Positions 1 through 10,087 of a stretch of 64,000 bases of DNA are shown here, one piece after another. The notes below the pieces were generated by a model that saw only the letters and a list, made by a program, of their open reading frames with translations, did not search any database and had not been told where the DNA came from. The DNA comes from Lethocerus indicus. Taxonomy: Eukaryota; Arthropoda; Insecta; Hemiptera; Belostomatidae. Within the stretch, counting starts at the first letter, position 1, and every line of letters begins with the position of its first letter. The translations under genes were made by a program, and so were the position numbers. The stretch is from contig JACDQD010000104.1 in assembly GCA_019843655.1 (NCBI GenBank), positions 5,580,001-5,644,000 on the forward strand, in the 5' to 3' direction.

Positions 1-304
1 TAAACTGATCAAAAAGAACAAGAAACCAACGACGAACCTCACAAACCCTGAAGAATCCCCCCAAAAATGGGCCACATTCGCATACACTGGCCATGACACT
101 TACATAATAACAGGTACAAAATAACATGCGGAACGTGCGACTTGTGAGGATGCCCGAAAAACATCCAAAGTGCCGAAGTGACTAACACCGCTACTGAAGA
201 TGGCGAGCAGCCGAAACCGGTCTAGCAAAAGACCAAACCAGCGAGAGGAGACACAGACGCACGAAATCTACGGTATTCAAACCCGTCGCAGGCCAGAAAA
301 CAGC
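1..304 (+). mobile_element. Penelope-like element remnant, internally deleted, 3' end
   Basis: Positions 1-150 match the linker just before the GIY-YIG endonuclease of the fuller copy at about 29260-29470, with stops. After the ITCGTC segment (equivalent to ITCGSC in the fuller copy) the sequence jumps to the element's 3' region (from 146), which runs through a hammerhead ribozyme to the family terminus near 304. It is therefore a non-coding, internally deleted copy cut by the window edge. The identity comes from comparison within the window. Family assignment rests on the RT and GIY-YIG motifs of the 28.6-30.1 kb copy. Confidence 0.75.
190..226 (+). ncRNA. Hammerhead ribozyme (minimal type, PLE-borne)
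   Basis: The order of conserved parts is stem I strand GCTA, core CTGAAGA, an extra T, stem II GGC/GCC with loop GAGCA, core GAAA, a very short stem III region CCGG, cleavage triplet GTC, then TAGC closing stem I. This is the minimal hammerhead architecture described for Penelope-like elements, in which the palindromic stem III favours dimers. The extra T after the first core box is present in every copy here that keeps that box. Activity is inferred. Confidence 0.8.
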
Positions 305-3003
305 TATTCTAAACTGATTGGAGGTAGTTGTGCAGGCTGCTTCCTTCCGTAAACCGGACCCTGGTTCCGAACACAGAATTTACCCCGTCGAACCCGGGAG
401 ATAACTACTAGAACGGAATATCGGAAGCCTGCCCTGTTGGTTGGACTTAGTTGTAGTTAACGTTCGAGAAAAGTTAATTATTGAACGTATTATCGTTCCC
501 CGGAATATTTTACATCGTAGACAGCACCAATCCGTACGTTATTAATTATCGAATAAATAAATAAATTGATCATTTTTCTCTTCACTTTAAAGACAACCTC
601 TAGAACGGTGGCGGTCGCCGCTAACTTCATTAACCTGTATTTATTCAAGACTTGGGTACACAAAACATAAATATTGTCATTCATATATTACAATTCATGT
701 ATTAAAATTTTATGTTTCGTAGTAAAACTGCGATTGTTCCTCCTCGGTTCGTAGTACGTGTTGTTCGTTACATTGATAACGGTTTATAATATGACTAAAC
801 GTGACATAAGAATAATTTCGCTTACCTTAGTCAGCGTCCCAGTATTTTCCAATAACAGATCAGCGTACTCAAAAATCGTGGAAATGTTTTTAATGACTTA
901 ATTCGACCCAAATCCGCCGTCTTAGATCGTGAATTGAGTTCACCTTCCGAAGGTGGATAATTTGAAAATATAAGTAGGTTCTTGATGTCATAAATTTCTT
1001 GTTATTTTTAATACGCGACCAATAAATATTGTCGTAATGGCACGAAGGAATCAATTGTTTTATTCAAATAGACTAGCAACGTAGTCTGCTTTGATAGCTA
1101 TGATTATCGATGTTTGGAGGGAAAATCTGAAATGAAAGTCCGATGTAATAAACATGTTTAATTAGAGCAGTTGTTTTTTGTTAAACATTCATAATAACAT
1201 AGTGGCAATATTTGATTTCGCAACAGAAAGCTCATTATTCATTATTTACAGAGTGTCTGATATGCAATGTTTACGATAACATCCCGTACAAAAAACTTCA
1301 GCTCGGAAATATTTATTTTTCGTTACGTTTTAAAACATATATATCATTTGTCTTACATTTAAATTAGATAACCATTTTTTTGTTGTCATTAAAACACATT
1401 ATATAAACACGTCGACTAACACTCAAATTTTCTTACAAACGGTTAACAAGTAGGTCGTTACTCCCAGTTTTAATAATTTTTGTATAGTTACTTTTCGCCT
1501 TACAAACTAATCCATAGGACTTTACTTTGTTTAATAGCGTTTGTTTTCCTTTTTATTTTTATAATCTAATCAACGTTATTGTCTGAGAACGTTGAGTCGT
1601 CAATATACAAAATATATCACAACGATCGGAGAATATTTCATTTGTTTAGAATCTACGAATGTTCTAATTTTTCTTTTTTTCGCCTCGAATAATTCGTCAT
1701 GAGTAGCGTCTTATTGAATGTTACAGAATGCATCGGTGACATTAGCGGAGTCATTATCATAAAGTTTGCCATGTTTATGTTACTAGACTTTATAAGAAAT
1801 AGGCAATTATATGAGGAACCCACAATAAGTATTCGAATAGGTCTATTCCGTAACAAAATTTATTTATGCCGCTAATAACCTTAACACCCCGATAGTACAG
1901 TTGCCAGAACTCTTAATACTGAGATAATTGTGGCCGTAATAATGACATTTTTATAATGAGAAAACCAAAAATTTCTGTCCGTTTACAATTCTTATAATGA
2001 TCGATGAAGAGATAGTCCAAAGCATATAAGGATTGAAGCATAAACCTTTATCGTAACCTGGGGGTTTTGGGAGACCTGGGGTTTGCGATATGATAAGTTA
2101 AAAAATAAATTTACAATTTGATATTGATGCGCAGAACAAGAAACGGTTTTGAACACCGTCCTTAAGCTGGGCTATCAGGTTGTTCAAAAATTATAAATAT
2201 AAGAAATATTTAAAAACGTTATTGTCTATATTTATTCGAGCGACGGACAGAACTTTTCAGTAGACTCGATACTAATCAGGTACTAAAACTAATCATTTCC
2301 TCGCGATTGTGTCGACAGGTACCAGTAGAGCGGATAACCAATACCTTCCAGTTGCATATGTTCTTTACACATTCAAATTAAGTTCAATTTATATTCATTC
2401 GTATTCTAAACTCGTCCCCGTCGCCCTTAGTGTCCCTCTTAGCTTTCTTCTGGTTTATAAACGTTGCACATGTCTTTTTTAATTGTACCACGTGGACTGA
2501 GTTGACGCCCGGTTATGTTTTAATTATCCATCCGATTAATCGCTCAATCCGAACTCTCACGATTACTATTATTATAAGAATTTTCGTCGACTAATGTCTC
2601 GATTACTAATCTTAATTTTAGCACCGTATTATTTTGCGACTGAATCGAATGGATCCATATTAGTGTAAGGTCAGTCGCTTCTGAAACCATTAGATTCCGC
2701 GTCAGAAAGTTCGGCCCCATATGATAGTTCATATTATAACGTAGTATCGAGTACAAACAAAACTGTTTGTAACGACAAAAATTCGGCCGATTAAACGGCA
2801 CCTTCCGTTCGATACTACCGGAATCCCGGGGGGCCGGCCTTACCCGAGTCCCGAGCGTAAACCACCGCCTGATAACAGTCGAACCGGATAACGCGATCCG
2901 CATAATAATAAAAGCGAGTGCGGCGTATAAGGGCCGATAGGGCCCGGTCGGCACGAGGAGTCCGCAGGAGCTAGACGATGTCCTCGTCCGAGTTGATCTC
3001 GTG
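305..3003. other. AT-rich non-coding stretch
   Basis: No splice-supported exon, RNA gene or clear repeat was seen. The short open frames lack codon bias. GC content rises from about 2780 towards the TARP terminal exon, so 2780-3003 may be its 3' UTR. Confidence 0.5.
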
Positions 3004-3850
3004 TCAAATAACCGGCGGTGGCGGCTGGTGTAGCGGTGGCGGGTGGAGGGGCGGGGGCGGTTGGACGCAGTTGGTCTTGTTGGGTAGGTGTTGGTGCTTG
3101 TGCCTGTGGTGGGCGGCGGCGGCGGCGGCTGCGGGACCCACCGAGAGGGAGAGCGAGCTGGAGGAGCCGCTGCTCCAGGAGGAGGGAGGCTCGGAGACGG
3201 CGAGCACCCCCGAGTGGAGCACGCCGCCCCCGGCTGGCGGGTGGTGGTGGTGGTGGTGGTGGTGGCCCAGGGTGGCGTACCGCCTCGAGTAGTCCTGCTG
3301 GTGCGCCTTGTGCGGCCTCAGCGTCTGCGAGCCGCCCACCGCAATGGGCACGGTGATGCCGGCCAGCTCGCGCTCCCGTTCCCTCTCGCGCTCCTTCTTG
3401 CAGCTCTGGCACTGGGGCTCCCTGGTGCAGAGGTCCGGCGTCCTCGCCAGTAGGGGCCTGCCGCCGGCCTCCCCCCCGCAGCCGCCGGCGCTACCGTCCG
3501 ACTTCTCCGGCGGCGGGCACCTCTCCTCCTCCTCGTGGCTCACCGGCGGCGGCAGCCTCCCGAGCCTGTCGGAGGGCCGCCCCGCCTCAGCAGCTCGCTC
3601 CGCCCCGGCACCACCGCCCTCACCATCGCCTCCACGCTGGGGAACCTCCTCAGGTAGGCGGTGATGCAGAGGAGGGCGGCCAGCTCGCTCAGCACGAACG
3701 CGGCCCCCGCGCTGAAGAAGGACCAGCCGTACCTGTACTGGAAGGGCGGGCTGCCCCCGGGCCCCGTCCCCTGTCCTCTCCTCGGCCTCTCCAGGCTCAC
3801 GTCGCTCACCACCGAGGCGAACACCACCAGTCCGCTAGCCAGCGACAGTC
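3004..3850 (-). CDS. stg1: Stargazin-like TARP (calcium-channel gamma family), terminal exon
   Basis: This exon encodes the end of the third membrane segment (LSLASGLVVFASVVSD), a short extracellular loop rich in Gly/Pro, the family motif YGWSFF, the fourth membrane segment to about AALLCITAYL, and a long cytoplasmic tail. TARPs are four-helix auxiliary subunits that traffic and gate glutamate receptors at synapses. The acceptor is the CAG just upstream of 3850, and the join to 49126-49250 restores the codon across a phase-1 junction, as expected for the family. The tail appears shifted by one base near 3576-3583 (a G-run on this strand). Past that point it is Arg/Glu-rich, then has His8 and Ala7 tracts and a Pro-rich end, stopping at 3004. 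Without the shift it would stop at 3540. The frame of the last 150 codons is inferred. The gene symbol follows the insect stargazin-like gene, and a paralogue cannot be excluded. Confidence 0.82.
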
Positions 3851-4058
3851 CTGCACAAATCAACATTTTCCCGTCAACTACATCCCTCATTATAGTGCTC
3901 TACGCTATTCGATAATGCGATTACACATTTGGTCGGGCTCGGTACCTCAGGACCAATATCGTTAGTCTCACGCTCTTTTTCCTATTATTTATATATTATT
4001 ATATTTTATATCCGACGAGGACCTGTTCTTAAAAGGCTATTCGCCGAAATTTGAGTTA

Positions 4059-4112
4059 CAACGGCCGAAACAGATCTAGCGGAAGACGAGACCAGCGAAC
4101 AGATATTCCGAA
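4059..4112 (+). repeat. Degenerate fragment of the Penelope ribozyme tail
   Basis: The segment keeps the spaced blocks CCGAAAC, TCTAGC, AAGACG and ACCAGCGAA in the same order as the hammerhead 3' half and downstream tail of the copies at 213-250 and 30004-30035. The first hammerhead box is gone. It is short and diverged, so this is a moderate call. Confidence 0.5.
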
Positions 4113-5262
4113 TCTTGTCAATACGTTTACTACAATGTCACAGAATTATATCGAAATGTTCTGGGAAAATTATAGATTTTCTCGACGAGTCGTGGAAGGG
4201 TTTCCAATTGACACCGCCTATGCTTTGAGGGACCGATCTGTAATTTGGTGCGGGGAGTCGGGGGCCGATCGGGCGGACGCTCTCTGATTAGGGATGTCGC
4301 GAGTGGTACTGGATACCCCGCCTGTATCAGGCCTTGGACATTGGACTAATCCAATTTTAGAAATGGACTTGCGCTCAAAGTGCGGAGGGAGGGGGAGGCG
4401 GTGGTGGCGGGGCCCCCGCCAAATGATGGTCTGGACCCATAATGAAGCTCAAAGAGACCCACAGAGAAGCCCCGGCCAGTGGACGCAACTCGTCTTTCAC
4501 CTCTCCTCCCACAACCCTACGGACACTATTAACCTATAGAGACCCCGTTTTTACAGTCAAATGCCACTACAGATGTTGATTTCGACAAAGAGAATACGGG
4601 AAATAAATTAATTGTAATTCTGACAAACCCACCTGAAAGCCACAACATACAGGTATAATTAAAATAGCGCAGGGTTCGACGAGGTATCGACGCTTTATAA
4701 GTTCTGAAACAAGTTTAAGAATTAGAAATGTAACAACAATATGAGGACACATGGACTACAAAAGGTGCGAGAGTTGGCCGTAATTATTTAAAAGTTGATG
4801 GTTTATTCATATTTTTCAGTCAGCGTTTTAATTATCTCCGTGCCGTGTACTGGGTCCCTTTATTGAAATATTAGCGTTCATCCATTTTATTCGCCCCCAC
4901 CGCCTTCGGCCGGATAACAGTGATTTAATCCCGACTTGGTTCGGACGTGAGGCGGGATCTGAGGGGAGTGCCTCCTCCGCTACCCCGGGGAATGGCAATA
5001 GGCCCGCTCGTCCCCTATCCCACTTTTCTCTCCTTTACCATTCCCTTCACAACTCCCAAATCTAATCCACTTTTGTCCAATCTCGATAAGATTTAGCGTC
5101 GCCGATATTTCATTCAGAGGGAGTGAACTCGAAACCCAGAAAGAGAAGAAGAGTGGGGAGGGAAGGGGAAAGAAAGAAGTAAGAGAGGATTGAAACCCGG
5201 AAATCCCCATCCCGCCCAATGGGATTTCTTCCTTCCGCCTATTCCTTGTCTTCGGCCCTACA

Positions 5263-5264
<2 letters not shown>

Positions 5265-5324
<60 letters not shown>
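5265..5324. repeat. (AT)30 microsatellite
   Basis: An uninterrupted AT dinucleotide run abuts the left inverted repeat of the element at 5325-6872. Confidence 0.97.
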
Positions 5325-5326
<2 letters not shown>

Positions 5327-6872
5327 GAGTGTGTATTATAGCTTTAGCTTCCTTTTCGCATTGACCAGAGCGTGAAAAAAAACCCTTGCTGTCGCCTTTT
5401 CTATCCAGGTCATAAGAGGGCCACGTATACGCAGGGACCCATTCAAAATGTACTCACATCTTATTGTATCCCACAATTATTTTCATTCATGAACGTTTGA
5501 ATACAGATAACCCTACTCTGCTCAAGAGTATTTTACAGTGCATCTAAAATATATTTTTAGATTTTAATCTGAATGTCAAACTCCCGTTCCCAACTCTTAA
5601 AGTTGTTATGTTTTCTCATCATCTAAATATTAGTTATGTAAAGCAAGGACGAATTTTTACGAAATAAATCACTCCCATGAACCGTTTTTATACATTTCCA
5701 AGCGAAAAATTGAAACATAGTATATGAACAAGTAGGATTACAAATCAATGAGACAGTTCACTACATTCAGGGGGTGAATATATATGTCATATTTGATTGA
5801 ATAAATGATTAGAACCAAAGAAAAACATAGAAATTACATAGATACTGATAGGAAACAAAACGGACTTTGAATGGCCGTGTACTGGTTTAAGGCGGGCGTC
5901 TGGCCCGGTCTAATTGTCCAGAGAACGGTAGAGGTCATTTGAAGGTCGTCCTGTCAAGTAGCCACAGTTTAACTGATATTTCGCATTTTCCCTGGAATAT
6001 TCTACCGATTTCCGATTTTTCCTTTACTTCTCTCCTATATCAGACTCTAATACACACTTTTAGTCATATAAATAACAGGGAATGATATAACGTTAGTTAT
6101 AATGTGATGTAAACCGTCTAAAATGTTATCCCGTTCCCAACTTCTAAAGTTGTTGTTTTCTCATCGTCTAAATATCAACTATGTAAAGCAAGGACGATTT
6201 TTTTTAAATAAATCACTACCATGAACTGTTTTTATGTATATTTTCTAGCGAGTGGAGACTGAAAGTCTCAGGAGCGATTATGTCGATACCAATTTATGAG
6301 CTAAAATTTACCATTACACACGTCAAAATAGCAATATATGTAAAACTTGTCACGAATAGTTCATTGCCTAGTGTTTCGCTACGGCACAACCTGTTGCTAC
6401 ACGTTCTACGACTCACGCGCGAAAACCTGAAAGCGTGGCGGAGTGGTGAAACCTTGACGATAATTCCGAGAGAACTGTGCTTCTGAAGAGATGGTCGTTC
6501 CATTCACCTAGTTCGCGTACGAGGGGTTTCTCTCTGCCGACGAACAAACTCCTCCACTATACAATTTATACATAAAACTGAAATACTGCTCTAGTACAAC
6601 TCTCTATTTCGCAAGCGTTTCCTCTGAGTTTTTAGGCCAATTCAAGACCCGGTGTTCATGTGTCTACGAACGTAAACATTCTGGAAGTAACCAATAGAGA
6701 TTACACTTTAAAAAAAAATATATAATTCAGTAACAAAAATGATGCAAGGTCAGATTTAACGGACAATTAATAGTCGTGGTCTAAGGGTGTAACGTTTATT
6801 GTTACTGCAAGCCGGGGCTTCGTCCCTCCGCCTTCGGTGTCAAAGGAAGCTAAAGCTATAATACACACTCCC
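5325..6872. mobile_element. Candidate TIR element (non-autonomous), about 1.55 kb
   Basis: Positions 5325-5355 and 6842-6872 are perfect inverted copies of 31 bp, both ending in GGGAGTGTGT at the outer edge and both bordered outside by ATATAT. That fits a DNA transposon inserted at TA, or fold-back DNA next to a TA microsatellite. No transposase frame is seen inside. Two diverged direct copies of an about 109-bp segment lie inside (5583-5691 and 6130-6237). The class is not determined. Confidence 0.5.
5583..6237 (+). repeat. Diverged direct repeat pair of about 109 bp
   Basis: 5583-5691 and 6130-6237 share blocks such as CCCGTTCCCAACT, AAGTTGTT, TATGTAAAGCAAGGACGA and AATAAATCACT, in the same order with small indels. 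The copies are about 547 bp apart, inside the TIR-bounded segment. Confidence 0.8.
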
Positions 6873-7749
6873 ATATATATAGTATTTTGTGGCATTGAAT
6901 ACTATTTTTTTTTGTCGTATTTCTGTTTCGATTTTAAACACATTAGCCGGGAAATATCTTCCCGGGTTACTTCTAAGGCAGTAACCATAAACGTTACACC
7001 CTCTGCCTTTCTGTAAGGCTGTAAACATAAGCATTCCTCTTATATACAATCGAATTCTCAACTTAAATAATCAAACTAGTGTTTGATCTTAAATCGGGAA
7101 GATAAACCCTACGATTTGGAAAGTGTTCGACCTGTCCCTTAACTTCGAAAAGAGATTGGTGACCAAAACGGGGCACTGGAAATGAATGGGTAAAGTAGGC
7201 CGATTAATCGTTCGGCTGGCCAAATCCGGACCGGAAGCCGCTAATGGGAACAAGGGGAGAGGGAGGGTTGACTGTGGCCAAAGAGGACGAGCGGAGGAGC
7301 GAGTGAGTCTGGGAGCAGTTAGAGAAGATTTAAGGAGGCCCCATTAAGGAATTTATAGGGGGGAGGCCCACCGAAAAGTACGGCCCCGGGCCTTACACGC
7401 CGTAGGCCAATTTGATGAGAAGGCGAGGAAAAGTGGAATTTTAAATGCAAATTAAAATTGTAACGGTGTCACGATTCAACTGTTCCATCAGTGTTTACAG
7501 TTAATTAGCGGTATTTGTCTAGTTGAAGACCTAATGTCCAACCTCCTTTCTACCCTGAGCCTCGGCAAACTCAGAGTAATTTTTCCTTCTTGGTCTCACG
7601 TTTTCCTTACCTTTTTCATCAGTCAACAGAAGAAATTGGATAGCGGAATCGTAAGCCAGCCACTTAGTACATATTTCATCAACTATACTAGGGCATGGTT
7701 TCTACCAGTGTGTTTGATACAATTAACGCATTAAAATATGTTTAAATAT
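6873..7749. other. Non-coding stretch
   Basis: No gene or repeat is supported here. Some moderately GC-rich sequence lies near 7240-7400, without a convincing frame. Confidence 0.4.
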
Positions 7750-7975
7750 GCCTCCCTCGCCATACAACGATACAGTAATTTCCACTCACGACTCCACCAT
7801 CACCTTAATCCAACCCTAATCAAACCCTACTATCTCCCGACATCCCAAACGTTCCTTACAGACGCCTGAAAAGGAAGTGGCCACGCGACCTAAATGTTTA
7901 AATAAAATTAAAAAAAATAATAAATAGATAAATAAAATAAAATAAAAAATTAAATAAATAAAAAAAAACAGTGGG
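7750..7975 (+). mobile_element. LINE 3' end, jockey-like, with A-rich tail
   Basis: The plus strand encodes RRLKRKWPRDLN followed by a stop (about 7862-7902). This ending resembles RRLKRHWPRDFL in the LINE copy at 33997-34294, and both look like the C-terminus of jockey-clade ORF2 proteins. An A-rich (AAAT)n tail extends to about 7970. The upstream sequence is decayed and the 5' boundary is approximate. Confidence 0.55.
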
Positions 7976-10005
7976 TTTCTCCTCTAATTGTTGACTATTG
8001 TAGCTAGGGCCTATATGAATGTTGCTTGTTGTATAATTTTACAGTTGTAACAATAAAAGAGTGAAAAAAAATATGCCTCGATAAGAGCATAAGCTTTATA
8101 TACATACATATGTACGTTTCGCAGATTAACTAATCAGTATATATTTCATCAACTGAATATACTATCGTAGTATTACCTGTGTATGCCGAAAAAAAGAAGG
8201 AACGTGAAAAATCAATTCGATTTCAGATTTGAAAATCTTGTCGAGCCGGTTGTTCCGAACATTAATTTCTTAGTTTACACGAGGAACATTCAGAAAGTTG
8301 CTGAAAAATCTTTTTCTGTTCGGATCCCTTGACAAATTCCGTTTTAAGCATAAACTCCGTTTATAGTCGACAGAGAGAATGCGCCAATAAATTGAGTTAG
8401 AAATAGAATGAGTCGGTAGAGTGTCCCACTTCAAACAAAGAGGCCGACTTAATCATTTTTTAATGGGACTTGATACAATCGACCAATGGTGGCGGGCTGT
8501 AAGAGGAATTTTTACAAAGGGAAAAATATTTTTCATTAAGACCGCCCCCAACATAATTAGCCGACGAGATTTTTCATCATTTCCAATTTCGTGTCGAGAG
8601 ACGATTCAATTTATATTCTAATTAAATTTAAAACTCTGATGAAGCTCTTAAGAATACAAAAAAAATACGGCTCTCGGGGGCGATGTTGAGAAAATAATCA
8701 TCGCCCAAATATTAATTTATCAAGGCATAATTAAATAATTATTAACAGAAATAAGAAATTGTTCGCAAATTAAGAAATTACATCTAAAAATTTATTACCG
8801 TAATAATTCTGTAAAATAAATACCGCTTCAAGTCAATCTCATAACACCAGATTGGATCCTCCAATTTGAGGAAACTGTGAAAAAGCTAGTGCATATCTTC
8901 CTGTTGAAAGTATCAACTTAAATGATTTCTTTCCATATCATGTACGTATCTAGATATTAGGTATTTTAATTATTTATTATAATGTATACTTCTTTCTGTG
9001 GCATAATATTTTGATAAGTATTGCCGTTGACATCCACCATATGACTTTGATAAATGATTTTCTATAAATATATTTCCAAAACACATCATATTTGTAAATT
9101 GATCAGATGGAGCATTTAAACACATTGAAATAATTCTTGATTCAACAACGTTATACACAATACGTGCACCGATTATTTTGCAGGGAAGTCACTGTTTCTT
9201 TACCTCACTTGAAAGGGGTAAAGCGACATGTCTCCACAAAAATGATTCTGCACGTTTAAATAGCCAGCGTACAATTCAAGACTCAAGATGTATTCGATTG
9301 TGAGGATTCTGGCGTACACGCTGAAGCCGAAGATTGGGAGAAAACCCATATCTTCGAAAGGGAGGAAGCAAAGTGTACTTCCCAAATGCCGAAAGGACAC
9401 TAACAAGTATCAACATGTACATTTCATACGCATATATTCATTAGTTTTAAGAATATTTCTACTTAAATTATAACAGTCCATGTTATAATTTAATAACAAT
9501 TATGAACAGAATTATTTATAATAGCTTTACTTAATTACGTTATATATGCTAGCTTTAATTTTACATATATTATTGCCATCAGTAATATTTTTATTATTTA
9601 TTTACGATATAATAAACATTATTCTCTCAATAAAGTCTGCTTCTGCATTGAAGGGAGCACGGAACAAGGCCCATACCGATGTTATTATTCAATGTGTACG
9701 GTTGGGTTAGTGTAAAAGCGATAATTAAATATAAATTATAATGTCCCGAACTCCCGGATGTTTTTATAACGGCGAAATGAATTTTCCCCTAATTCGAAAT
9801 ATGAACACGAATAAGCCAACAAGAGTAATACATATAATCGAATTTTAAATATTAATTATTGTTCGGAGTATAAACAGGAAGTTAATATTCGTAATTTACC
9901 AAATATCCCAATATATATTATGTTTTATCCAAAACTCTCATGTCCCGCAGTGTTAGTTCAGGAAATGGATTTATTAGAAAAATACTATGTGGGCCACATG
10001 TCATG

Positions 10006-10009
<4 letters not shown>
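7976..10009. other. AT-rich non-coding stretch
   Basis: No exon with splice support, RNA gene or clear repeat was recognised. It presumably contains the intron preceding the exon at 10088. Confidence 0.4.

Positions 10010-10049
<40 letters not shown>
10010..10049. repeat. (TA)20 microsatellite
   Basis: An uninterrupted TA run ends 38 bp before the predicted splice acceptor of the 10088 exon. Confidence 0.97.
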
Positions 10050-10052
<3 letters not shown>

Positions 10053-10087
10053 TGCCTAACTAAAACTGTTCCTTCATCCTTCCTTAG

